Shown here one piece after another: positions 47,658-57,889 of a stretch of 64,000 nucleotides of DNA. Each line of letters starts with the position of its first letter. Position 1 is the first letter of the stretch. The notes under the pieces were generated by a model. That model was given only the letters and a program-made list of their open reading frames with translations, was not told the DNA's origin and did not search any database. The stretch lies in contig NW_006921537.1 in assembly GCF_000340215.1 (NCBI RefSeq), forward strand, positions 1,081,011-1,145,010. Direction: 5' to 3'. Made by a program: the position numbers and the translations under genes. The stretch comes from Pseudocercospora fijiensis CIRAD86 (lineage: Eukaryota; Ascomycota; Dothideomycetes; Mycosphaerellales; Mycosphaerellaceae).

Positions 47658-47795
47658 GCAACTTTCGGCAACTTTTAGCAACTTTCGGATCCTTACTCTA
47701 TCGATAGAATTAGGTGTTTCCCTAATCCGCACTCTCCTTAAAGTTCTCTAACCGAAACCTTTAGCAACTTCTAGCAACTTTTAGCAACTTTTAGA
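47658..47795 (-). repeat. Reverse-orientation decamer arrays (TTTTAGCAAC)
   Basis: GCAACTTTCGGCAACTTTT and related units at 47,658-47,688 and 47,760-47,795, the reverse complement of the arrays near 40 kb. Confidence 0.85.
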
Positions 47796-49969
47796 ACGTT
47801 AGACTCCTAATAGAGTGGGCTACTATTAATAACTTAGCTAAGGCTTAATAAGAGTAGGAGAAGAAGGATGTTACTATTAAAAAGCAAAAGAAGCGCATTC
47901 GAATAATAATCTTGAAACGTAATAGAAGGATGCTACTATTGAAAGCAGAGAAGCGTATCCGAATACTAATCTTAAGCAGCGAAAGCAACACATTCTAGGT
48001 CTATATACGTACGAGAATTACTAACCGTACGGCGTGCGCGATAATCTATACTCGAACACATTCGTCCCTCGCAGTAATTTACGTAAAGGAAGCATATGTT
48101 CGAGCGCCGCAAATTAGTAGATATCTAGTGCCCGCTTACGGCACTTATATTAAGTACGCTATACTCGAAGGCCGACTGCATTCTTTAGAAATACCAATCT
48201 CTAAGACCGATAGCATTGCTTAGATAGCACGGATTGGAAACGCTATTCTCCGTAGCCGATAGCATCGTTTCGACAGCACTGCTTAATATCTGGATTTGCA
48301 AGGCCGATAGCGCCGTTTTCTAGGTGTTACTCTATAAGCAATTATTATACGATAGGCAGAAGACCGACGAGATTAATACGTAGTAGCAGACGCCGGTAGC
48401 TAGCAAGGCTTCTTAAGCCGCCTCGGATGCAGCTTTCGCGGCAAGGCTACTACTATATACTAGCACCGCTATCGAGAAGCTCCGGGGCTATAGTTCTCGT
48501 ACGGCGGACGTACTCTCGGTCTCGATCTCGCTAAGTGTCTAAATAACGGCAATGCTATAGACGCTGAGCTATCTAGTAGCATATAGGAGCAGATAATGTA
48601 AGCAGTCGTTAATAACTAGCATACTAACTAACACAGAATGCGATACTACTTAACGCTTGATGCGCTTAGGCTTGAATGCTACATCGCAAAGACACCTAAC
48701 GGCACTTAAAGGAGTATCAAAGCACTAGAAACTTAAGAGGTAAAGCAGATATTAATGCGAGAGCCAGTAAGTATCATTTTATTCTATAAAGCTATACAAA
48801 GTAGCAGAAGCCGGCAGCCAAGACCAAGTCTAAGACTAAACAGAAACCAAGCTAGCAGTAGTAGTATTATGCGTCTTACTACTATGTTTTAGGACTTACT
48901 ACGCTAAACAAACATCTAATCTTCGCAAGTCTAACCAACCTTCTAGCACTAACCGCATTTATTATTATTAAGACTAGCAGTATCGAGGCTAGCCTATACT
49001 AACGGCGAGCCGGCTACGAATAGATGCGAGCAGTATCGTACTCGAGACCTGAACGATTGTCGTTTCTATAAGGCTAGCCGCGGCGATGCTACTCGCTACA
49101 ATTACTATATTCGGGGCAGTCGACAATATAGTAGTAGTAAATACAAACTAAGGAATTCGGACAAGACACAGTCGTATCTAAAGTTTCTAGGCTCCCGGCG
49201 TAATAACGATAGTAGTAGCGGCAACGGAGGCAGTAGTAGAGGAGGTAACGCTATAGCAGGCCTAGAAAGGTTTATAGCTTAGCCTCTTGCGTCTATATAG
49301 TAGTCCGGCGGGTTACTAGTTTAGGAAAGGGATATGTAAATAGTAGTGTTCGAGCACGACAAACACAACAGTTTAGGCTTCTAATAGGTATATAGAATAC
49401 GAGAAATAGACGATTGCGACGCCGATCGCGTCTAGATGTTAATAAGCATGCATCCTTCTTTGCCGACCCTTTTTAAACGCGGCTTTGCTTAATGTAACCT
49501 CTAAATAGCGGGAGTATACGAGGTCCGTCGGTATCAAATTAATCGCTATTAGGCGCCGCTAGTCGGAATAGCGCTTAATAGCCTTAATATAGGAGGGCAG
49601 GTTTAGGAATAGCATAGCGATTTTGTAGGCAGAGAGCAGTATTAGCTGTCTTATAGGAGATTAGAGTGGCCCTACGAGCGAAGAACGGTACATCTAATAA
49701 AATTTAAGAAGATTGAAGGGGTTCTATAGGTAGAGAATACTAGATCTAACTAGAATTGATTAACAAATCACATCGATAGGGACACTTTTAGCTATAGCTG
49801 TTGCTAAAGAGTTGCCGGTCATTCCGAAGAGCTAACAGTTCGTCCTTGCTTATAGTAGTATATATCTGCTGTCGCTAGCTCGGACTATACAGCATATAAT
49901 GCTAAGACCGCTGCTCGAAATCGCTATTACTTCGCTTTACCGACCGAGAAGAGCAGCCTTAGGAATACT

Positions 49970-50009
49970 ACATTAGCCCCTTATATAGATTTATACGAGG
50001 GGCTAATGT
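49970..50009. repeat. 12-bp inverted repeat with 16-nt spacer
   Basis: ACATTAGCCCCT and its exact reverse complement AGGGGCTAATGT. This may be an element terminus or a promoter-proximal hairpin. Confidence 0.8.
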
Positions 50010-50166
50010 GTTTCAGTTAGTAAAAGCTTACTTCTATCGAACTGTAGAGCTACGACGATACTTCCTATTATACAAGCTTAACCTTACCTCTAACAATAGT
50101 ATAATAGAAGTTTATACTGCTAGCACGATATAAGTCGACTCTTACGCTTCTAGATTCCTTTCTCCT

Positions 50167-50232
50167 TAGATATCGCGTACACCCTTTTACTATCGTATAC
50201 AACATTACCTCAAATACAAGAACTACGTTAAC
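50167..50232 (+). repeat. 66-nt direct repeat, copy 1
   Basis: Aligns without gaps to 61972-62037 with about 54 matches, mostly transitions. The shared end is ACAAGAACTACGTTAAC. Possibly part of an LTR or leader. Confidence 0.7.
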
Positions 50233-51902
50233 GGCAAGATACGCTCTAGTATATTCGATAAGAGGACGTTAAGCGATTAGTGCTAATATATATTAGCCGT
50301 CTCTATACTACGCGCTACGCGCATCGCCAACTTCCCGCAGAATGAGAGTAGTATTGTTAATACTGCTAGCACTACGCCTCTATACTCGCTGCGTAATAGC
50401 AAAGTGTATATAGACAGCTATACTCTATTAGGACATTGCTAACTAGATCTATAGCCGCACTAATGCTCCTCCGCCTCCGCCTCCTATAATTATTATTAAC
50501 AACAACAATAATATTAATATCAATAGACGCCGCTCGCTATACGAGCTCTTAGTCGAGTGTCTAGGCTAGGTTTCGGTCGGCTTGCTAGTCTAGTCTCTAG
50601 TTCGGTTTAGCTCGGTGTCTGCTAGCTTTAGATGGCCTTATTTCTAGATGCTATATTAGATATAGTTTACGTAGATCCAAAGGATCGCTACGCTGTACTT
50701 GCTATAGACTAAGATACTGCTATCGAACATCCTGCCTTATTAACTTTGCGAAGATCTTATTAATATACTAGTCTCTAACAGCAAGTTCTCTAGGAAATCG
50801 AAAGCAACCTTCTACCGCTTAGTCGCTTAATATCCGCATCAAATGCGGTTAGCAAGCGACAATCTAGTTAAAGTTAGCATATACTATCGTAGCAAGCTCT
50901 AGACTATAAGCCTAATAGTGCCGTGCCTACGCCTGTGCCTGCACTAATATAAGGGCTAAAGGACTAAGAGCTTACACTACACTACCGTATCTGCTGCTAT
51001 CCGCCGGCGGCAATTTAGTCGACTAAGAACCTCCGGTCCTTAAGATAGAGACCTCGATACTAGACTTCTTAGAATAGATTGGATAGCTTAATAGCGGCAT
51101 TTTAGACGTAGACTAAGCTACGAGCTTGTACTTACAGCCGCTGCAGAAGTGGTCTCCTGCTTTATATAGCTTATTACAACTCTTTGTAAGTAGAAGTATA
51201 AGTAGGATATTATTAGAAAGTAGAACATAGGCTTCGTAAAGTTAAACGCGTTTGTAACCGGGCGCGATTAGCATACTTTATACGTTTGAGGCGTATAGCA
51301 CTAGAACTAGCGCGCTCTTAGCCGTACTAATGCTTCTCTATTAACTCTAACCGCTCGGACGGCTATAGATCTTCTAACTCGCGCGGGCGAAGGTTAAGGA
51401 ATCCCTCGAGCTCGTCGCTACCCTCTACTATTCGAAGCTTGCGATATGCCTCGAGATATAGCTTCTAAAAACAGTCGCCCGATGCGTCTTTAGTACTGTC
51501 GAATTCCCGCCGGAGGCCTATTGTTTCTAGTATATCCTAACAAAACTCGAGTGTTCGCGGTAGAAGATAGGCTTCGAGCTCTTACAAATAGTTAGCACTA
51601 AAGGCGCTACGAAGAACGAGCAACAGGCACGTACTAATAAACGAATCGCTCCGAGGGAGCCGTTACTAGGCATAGTAACTAGTATTCTAGTATTCTACGT
51701 ACTCTCCGACCGTGTATCGAATAATAGACCTATAGATAGCAAGCAATGCGATGCAATGCGATGCGATCGGCGGCAGAGCTAGGTCCTTTATAATGTTTTA
51801 TAATATCGCTCTAATAGTATTGCAATATCTCGTCTCCTCGCGTTTAGCGTATAACGTCGGTAGGCCGGAAGATAGTCGGCCTCGGATGTTCTAACGATTA
51901 GA

Positions 51903-51930
51903 TAAAAGTTGCTAAAAGTTGCTAAAAGTT
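51903..51930 (+). repeat. TTGCTAAAAG decamer array
   Basis: About 2.5 forward units, related to the arrays near 40 kb. Confidence 0.8.
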
Positions 51931-52034
51931 CTAATCGGATATAAACTTCCGTTAGCGTATACGTATAAGGCTATCTCCTAGATCCGTACGATTCGAAACG
52001 ACCAAGTTAATTCCACTGTTTCTACGCCTCTAGC

Positions 52035-52162
52035 TATTATCCGCGCGCCTTGATTTCACCGTATTTGCGATAAGGATAGCTCTCGAAATAATTAGAAATC
52101 TAGATCCCGAAGATCTCGGAAATCGAAAAAAAAAACGGGTAGATTAAGGCGCGCGGATAATA
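52035..52162. repeat. MITE-like segment with perfect 17-bp terminal inverted repeats
   Basis: TATTATCCGCGCGCCTT at 52035-52051 and its exact reverse complement at 52146-52162, 128 bp overall, with an A8-10 run inside. A third, degenerate copy of the end lies at about 52,184. Confidence 0.65.
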
Positions 52163-52774
52163 CCTATATTATAAACTCGATAGGTTAAGGCGCGTAGATC
52201 TTATATCTAACAACGACATTTAGCATAGGCGTAGACTTAGTAAGAGAGCATTAGCGACGACATTCCGATCTGTTACTTAGCGACAATATTATATTACGAG
52301 GCGAAGTATACTGAGCGACACTATTAGAGAACATTATAAATAGGAGAATGGAGTCTATACAATAAGAGATAGAAGATAAAAGCATATTGTTAGTAGGCAG
52401 AGATAGCAGTATCATTTCAAGGATCTATATACTTATAGTTAGCGACTCTACGATATCGATAGCGCCCGCACTTCTTGTTCGCCGCACTACTATTATATGC
52501 TGTCTTGCCCTCCTTAGTATAGACACGACAAGTATGCCCTAAGCGGACATAGCGCTTGTAGGTAGGAACACGCAGCTCTCTATTATCTGTCTCTTTAATC
52601 CGGCCGATATACGTTAATCTAATCTACGTCTCGTTTGAGCTCTACGCCTACAGCTTTGCAGATTTAGAGTAGTAGGCATTGTTAGCCTCTAGGCAGCGCA
52701 GCGCAATACGTAGGCCACTTAGACCTTTCTTCTTCTCCTTCTTCTTCTTCGGAGCCTAAGCTAGTAGAGCCTAA

Positions 52775-52824
52775 GCTAGAGCTAGAGCTAGAGCTAGAGC
52801 TAGAGCTAGAGCTAGAGCTAGAGC
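52775..52824. repeat. (GAGCTA)n microsatellite
   Basis: About eight GAGCTA hexamers. A shorter run lies at 52,990-53,015, and a related AGCTCT-rich run at 62,464-62,552. Confidence 0.9.
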
Positions 52825-53015
52825 AGGTATTAGCGGTAGTAGTGCCTTAGTTGTAGTTACTAAAGTCGAAGCTAGAGGCGGAGGCGGAGGCGGAGGCGGA
52901 GGTAGAGAGACAAGAGGCAGACCTTGCCGAGAGCGATCTTGCTAGCGACGTACCTACGCACTTAGACTAGAGCGGCGAGATAGTGCTGCTAGAGCTAGAG
53001 CTAGAGCTAGAGCTA

Positions 53016-54725
53016 GCGGCGCTGCATTAACGACGCTAAGATACATTAGCTGCTACTAAAAGGAGCGAAGCTTAAATTAAAAGCATACGAGCCTAGTGCG
53101 TTAACATCCCAAACCGAGAGGTCCTACTACTACTGCTGCTATTATAGTAGAGGCGCCTACGCCCTAGAAGACAGGAAGCCGATCGCAAAGTCCGCAATAT
53201 TATCGAATTCTTAGTTAGACATAGTAGCGACAGCGACGGCGAGGTGTTAAAGGCAGGGATAGTGTCTATATCGCTAAAGAAGAAAGAAAGAGAGGAGGAA
53301 GCAGAATGCGCGAAAGTATATCATTTCTACTACTATTATTATACCCGACAATGCGAAGTCTATCGGATCTCACCTCGCACTATTATTGTTAACAACCCGG
53401 CTTCACTTTAGCTATTATCTAATAGCTTAGCATTCTTAGTAACGGGTATAAGCCTAGGCTAGCAACGCAACTACGCCTAAAAGTCCGCAACTACGCCTAA
53501 AAGCCCGCAACCTAAGTACCTTCCTATTTTAGCAAACAAGGCCTGCTAGACTTCAAGACTAATACTATAAACTTATACCTAGTGCGCTTGATTAGGCCTC
53601 TGCAGTTCCTATATAATAGCCGTCGGTACTTCGCGACCCTAAGTTAACATATATAGTACTTTATTGCAGACCGCTACGGTAATAGCATAATGCGCAACTC
53701 AGACCCTATATTCTCTAGGCAGTGGCATAGACGAGGCTAGCAGATAGTTCAGGTCGGCCTCCGCCGGTTCTTAATTAGCGGCCTCGACGATATAGGACCG
53801 ATGCTAGGTGTTATACCGCACTTAGATTAAGCTTCTCTAATATCCTGCTAATACGCCGCACGGTCCTATACCGTAATCCTATAGGCTCTACCTAGCGGTC
53901 TATGATGTCTCCTGCTTTCCCTTCTTCCTATCCGTAGCCTAGGCTCTACCTAGTAGTCTACGAATGTCTTCTACTTGCCTTCTCTTCTTGCCTGCACCTT
54001 TGTCCGTATAGCAGTAGCTATTAACGATCCTAAGTGTACAAGTACTACAAATTGGCAATTCCGCTATAAGACAGACTGCATCTTAAGGACTAGCTAACTT
54101 CGTCGATTCTAAGCTCGTTAAGCGCCTTATAGCGTACATCTTCGAGTATAAGGACTACGAGAAGGGCTACAAGGAAGGGCTACGAAGAAGCGGATATACT
54201 CGAGATAGGAAAGCATACTAGCTGCGGCAACTAGGCTGTACCTAGCTAACTCGACTAACACTACGCTTTAAGTACTTCGGGCAAGAAGTCTATAACTCGG
54301 TCGTCTAACGTTGCCGTTACCGTAGGTATATAATGCCGAGATTAAGAATTCATCGACATTAGGCAGTCCGGTCTAATCTTTAGTATAGTAAATCGTTATT
54401 ATAGGTCGCGGCGATGCCTCCGCCGGTAGCACGACTAATAGCTAACTGCATTTCTAGAAATCGTCGGTACGACAGAAGAAAAGTAGTAGCACGGAATACA
54501 GTCGTTATAGCATATTTATATCAAAACCGCTAGTAAGAATATAGGAATTCTTTATCGAACTGCCGGTCGTTATACAATATCTCGCTATAGCAAGCAGCAG
54601 CGTACTCCTTCGGTTATCGGTAGAAGTAGGTATGCTAGTAGCAGTTAGTATTTAAGAAGGCTACATCTAGCGATTATTGCAATGTCAATATCTATAACTT
54701 CTCGGCAAAGACGAAACGTAAACAA
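53016..54725. other. RIP-mutated repeat, unidentified
   Basis: TAG-interrupted plus-strand readings, for example around 53.54-53.83 kb, and a Lys/Arg/Glu-rich reading around 54.08-54.30 kb. No family recognised. Confidence 0.3.
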
Positions 54726-55140
54726 TAGCAGAATATTAGCAATACCGCCATCTAAACTGCAGTAGAATACTAGCATTTCCGCTAGCCCGGAAGCAGAATC
54801 TTAGACATTACCGCCAATCTAGAGCTAGAATATCAAGATTACGGCTAGCCTAGAAGCAGAACCTTAGACATTACCGCTAATCCAGAGCTAGAATATCAAG
54901 ATTACGGCTAGCCTGGAAGTAGAACCTTAGACATTACCGCTAATCCAGAGCTAGAATATCAAGATTACGGCTAGCCTAGAAGCAGAACCTTAGACATTAC
55001 CGCCAGCTCGGATGCCGAATCGCGTTATTATAGCTATTTCGAAAGCAGAATCTTATAAATACCGCCAGCTTAGATGCCGAATCGCATTATTACAGCCATT
55101 TCGAAAGCAGAATCTCAGACATTACCGCCATTTTGTAGTC
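54726..55140 (+). repeat. 63-bp (21-codon) minisatellite
   Basis: Unit anchors AAGCAGA at 54,791, 54,854, 54,917, 54,980, 55,043 and 55,105, spaced 63, 63, 63, 63 and 62 bases, with a degenerate unit before them. One frame reads a 21-residue unit containing LDITANPELEYQDYG followed by TAG (Gln or Trp before RIP), so it may have coded a tandem-repeat protein. Confidence 0.85.
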
Positions 55141-55431
55141 GAAACTTGACACTGCCGCTAGATTAGAAACTGAAATTTAACTATTACCGCCTATCTATAG
55201 CGGAAATCTAGTACTCGCTTTCAGGTTTCAATCGAATCCGAATACTTATACTACCTTCTACTAGAAATCTCGTATATGCCATCGCTTTCTAGTTAAAATC
55301 TGATAGTGCTTCTACCTAGTAGCTAGAATTCGAGTACTACTACTAGTTTTCTAACTCAAATCTCAGTCGTACTACGAGATTCCGGTTAGACTTATTATTT
55401 CGTTTCGGCTAGATTAAAAGAAAGCAAAAGA

Positions 55432-55466
55432 TAACTGCTTGCGACAAGTCTTGTCGCAAGCAGTTA
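55432..55466. repeat. Perfect 17-bp inverted repeat with 1-nt centre
   Basis: TAACTGCTTGCGACAAG - T - CTTGTCGCAAGCAGTTA. It lies 3 nt from the 3' side of the minus-strand tRNA-like segment and is followed on that strand by T-rich sequence. Confidence 0.9.
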
Positions 55467-55469
55467 CAA

Positions 55470-55540
55470 TGTCTATAATAGGATTCGAACCTGTACCTCT
55501 AGATCAGGTCGCCTAATAGCTTATAGTGCTATAATAGACA
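55470..55540 (-). other. tRNA-like segment (decayed tRNA or tRNA-derived SINE head)
   Basis: Read on minus, TGTCTAT pairs fully with ATAGACA at the other end (7 bp). TA follows at positions 8-9, then a perfect TAGC/GCTA D stem, and GGTTCGAATCC forms the T-loop core. Length is 71 nt. The T stem has one mismatch of RIP type and the anticodon stem does not pair well, so no anticodon can be assigned. Confidence 0.45.
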
Positions 55541-55659
55541 CCTACAACTCCTATCTAGTATGCTAGTTATTGCACTATACGGACTCGCATTGCTTTATTA
55601 GATAACTAAGCTGATTTGACTTATATAGATAAAGTAATGCTTACTAACTAAGCTTAAGC

Positions 55660-55810
55660 TTAAGCTCGAAAGCTAACTTCAGTTGATTATAAGATTTAAA
55701 CGACAGGCCTTAAGCTCGAAAGCTAATCTTTAGCAGATAATAGATTCAAACAACAGGTCTTAAGCTCGAGTGCTTAGCTTTAGCAGATTACGAGTTTTAG
55801 GCGATAGGCC
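55660..55810. repeat. Three 50-bp tandem units
   Basis: Units start with TTAAGCTCGA at 55,660, 55,710 and 55,760 and end with CAGGCC, CAGGTC and TAGGCC. Confidence 0.85.
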
Positions 55811-56249
55811 TACTAGCTAATACGCCGACGATTATCATCTCGAAGACGTCTATGTCTAGTACAGATACATTCGGTTAGGTCAATTCTAATAGCAGAAGAG
55901 AATAGCCAACAGCAGCTATACTAGTCTATAAAAGGCTATTTAAAGCAGAAGCTATATACTAATAACAAGGCAAAGCAGAAGCTACATTCTAGCTATCAAA
56001 AGCAGAAGCTAACTATTAAAAGCAGGTTCTCGACTATACCGCTAGCCTTAAGGCCGATCATTTAGCTTATTATAGATTCTTTTATAAGGCTAACATCTTA
56101 GGCAGCTCGAGAAGCAAAAAGAAGTGCCTATAGCATCGCCGAAGCTACGAATATTTAATAGCGTATAGACGTTACTAAGCGAGAAGGTAAAGAACGAGTA
56201 CTAAGACGACTAGCAAGTCTTAGTATAGTAGACAAACATTACTCTTAGA

Positions 56250-56489
56250 GAATTTTAGAAAGTAGTAGAGACGGATGTTGTATTTCTTAGCGAAGTAGTC
56301 GTAGTAGGATATAGTTACCTCGTTGCCTTAAGGGTCGGTAACCTGCACCTTATACTGCTTAGCGTCCTAGTAGATAAAGCGCTCGATACAATACTCGTCC
56401 TCGTTCTGCTAGCTACGGTACTTAGTAATAACGCGGACCTTGCGGAACTTCTTAAGACTAAGACCGTACTTGCCCTTCTCGCCTATCTT
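56250..56489 (-). pseudogene. Argonaute PAZ-like fragment, RIP-mutated
   Basis: Eighty codons read in one phase with three TAG/TAA codons. KFRKVRVITKYRS begins the stretch, EYCIERFIY and DAKQYKVQVTDP lie in the middle, and SYYDYFAKKYNIRLYYFL ends it. The pattern R-K-V-R-V-x-T-x-Y-R, the (V/I)-x-x-F-x(n)-A-K-x-Y block and above all Y-D-Y-F-x-x-K-Y-N-I-x-L-x-Y is how PAZ domains of fungal Argonautes end. No PIWI or MID sequence is found on either side. Matches are by memory of the domain pattern, so a profile search is needed. Confidence 0.5.
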
Positions 56490-56583
56490 CTAGAGACTAG
56501 TTTAAGCCTAAGGAAAAACAAAAGCTTTTAAAACTACGTAGACTACTAACTAAAGCAGACAAAACTAGTAGAACCGGGGGAAG

Positions 56584-57852
56584 TTGATACGTACGACGAG
56601 ACGTATAGGTACTAGAGGAGGTAGAGGAGGCACGAATAGTAGTAGTTGTAGCGGTAGTAGTGCTATAGGACCGGCCGGAGGAGCGATAGGAGGCGGCAAG
56701 GCAAGCGGCGCTAGACTAAACATACCCGGCGCAAATAGTCTAAGACCTTGTAGATTTGGCAATAGTACTATTCGAGGTAGCTGCTAGGGTACGGCCGTAC
56801 CCTATCTAGATTCATATTAGCAGTAGGAACGACGATTTAACTAGGCTAGAGAACAACTTACCTAGCCCCGAAGCGAGTAGCCCGCCGTAGGAGCTATACT
56901 GCTACTACTAGTATATCGGCCTCGTTAAGCTTTATAACGGCTATATTTCCTAGTTAGCGCGTACTTAAGATAGAGACGAGCCTGCTAGGGCAACTTATAG
57001 AGTACTAGTGCTATCTTTGTTACTTTCTATACCGTTAGCGTAGTTCTTGTATTTAAGGTGATGCTATTGCAGAAGAGAGCGAGAAAGCGTACGTAGTATC
57101 GATAAACTAAATAGAAGAGAAGCGTCTTAGGAAGCAGGCAATATATAAGCGTAAGAGTAAGGTGAGTTTAGCAGGTTCAGTTATTTAGGTAAGCTCGTAT
57201 TGTTCTAAATGTCAATAGGAAACTTATAACCTAGCGTTCCTTCCTAGCAACGTCGTAGTACGCTCTAAGGCGTTAACGAATGCGGGAATACTATACTCTA
57301 CCGAGACAAAGAGAATCGAGTCTATCGAGAAGGCATTTAAATCTTTAAACTAGGAGCTATTGAATTTATCAAACTAGGAGCCATTCAAGCTATTTAAATA
57401 ACCAATATTAAAGCTAGAAACCATTTAAATCAAACAGTAGGACTAATGCTAGAAACAACAGAATCTATATTAATACTCGATGCTTAGCCCTTCTTGCAAT
57501 CCTTCTTACCTCCCGTAGATCCCGGCGATATTAGAGGAGGTGTCTGCCCTAGATAATGTCCCTAAGCTGCCTTGAAATTCTCTCGCGCTATACCTATAGC
57601 CTCTCGCTCGATCGCTACCTAAGCTAGCCCTTAAGATCTAGCACTCGTCGGCTAGACCTACTACTAGTTGACTTAACGCTGCATTTCCTAGTCTATACGC
57701 TATACCCGCTCGGTAAATAAAGGCTATTGCTGCAAATTAAGCGGCGCTAGCTTCTTCGAAGCCTTCTTACTATCGTTCTAGGAGCTTATCGTAGCGACTA
57801 GGTTTAGTGCTACGTAATTGAGCTCGGAAAGACGTTTAATCTAGATGCTCGA
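56584..57852. other. RIP-mutated repeat, unidentified
   Basis: A Gly/Ser-rich short frame (56584-56787) lies here and is probably fortuitous. No family recognised. Confidence 0.3.
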
Positions 57853-57889
57853 TGCTTAATGCTTAATGCTTAATGCTTAATGCTTAATA
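57853..57889. repeat. (GCTTAAT)n heptamer repeat
   Basis: Five GCTTAAT units, with degenerate GCTTAGT units following. Confidence 0.85.

Larger units (their letters stand above)
39981..47795. mobile_element. Candidate Ginger/KRBA2-like transposon bracketed by inverted decamer arrays
   Basis: Decamer TTGCTAAAAG arrays in forward orientation lie at 39,981-40,040, 40,101-40,146, 40,205-40,225 and 40,579-40,620. Its reverse complement is arrayed at 47,658-47,688 and 47,760-47,795. Between them, in the same orientation, lie an integrase-core ORF (43,164-44,840) and a second long ORF (44,976-46,868). The true ends and target duplication are not identified. That the arrays are subterminal repeats of one element is inference from their inverted placement. 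Confidence 0.45.
47796..52034. other. RIP-mutated repeat, unidentified
   Basis: Long TAG-interrupted readings exist on plus around 49.0-50.0 kb (for example SLGF and HIDRDTFSYS segments), but no family is recognised. It contains the inverted repeat at 49970-50009 and one copy of a 66-nt repeat at 50167-50232. Confidence 0.35.

Noticed and set aside
56584..56787. Gly/Ser-rich frame that could be an Argonaute N-terminus
   Set aside because: It is on the opposite strand from the PAZ-like fragment and made of low-complexity triplets.
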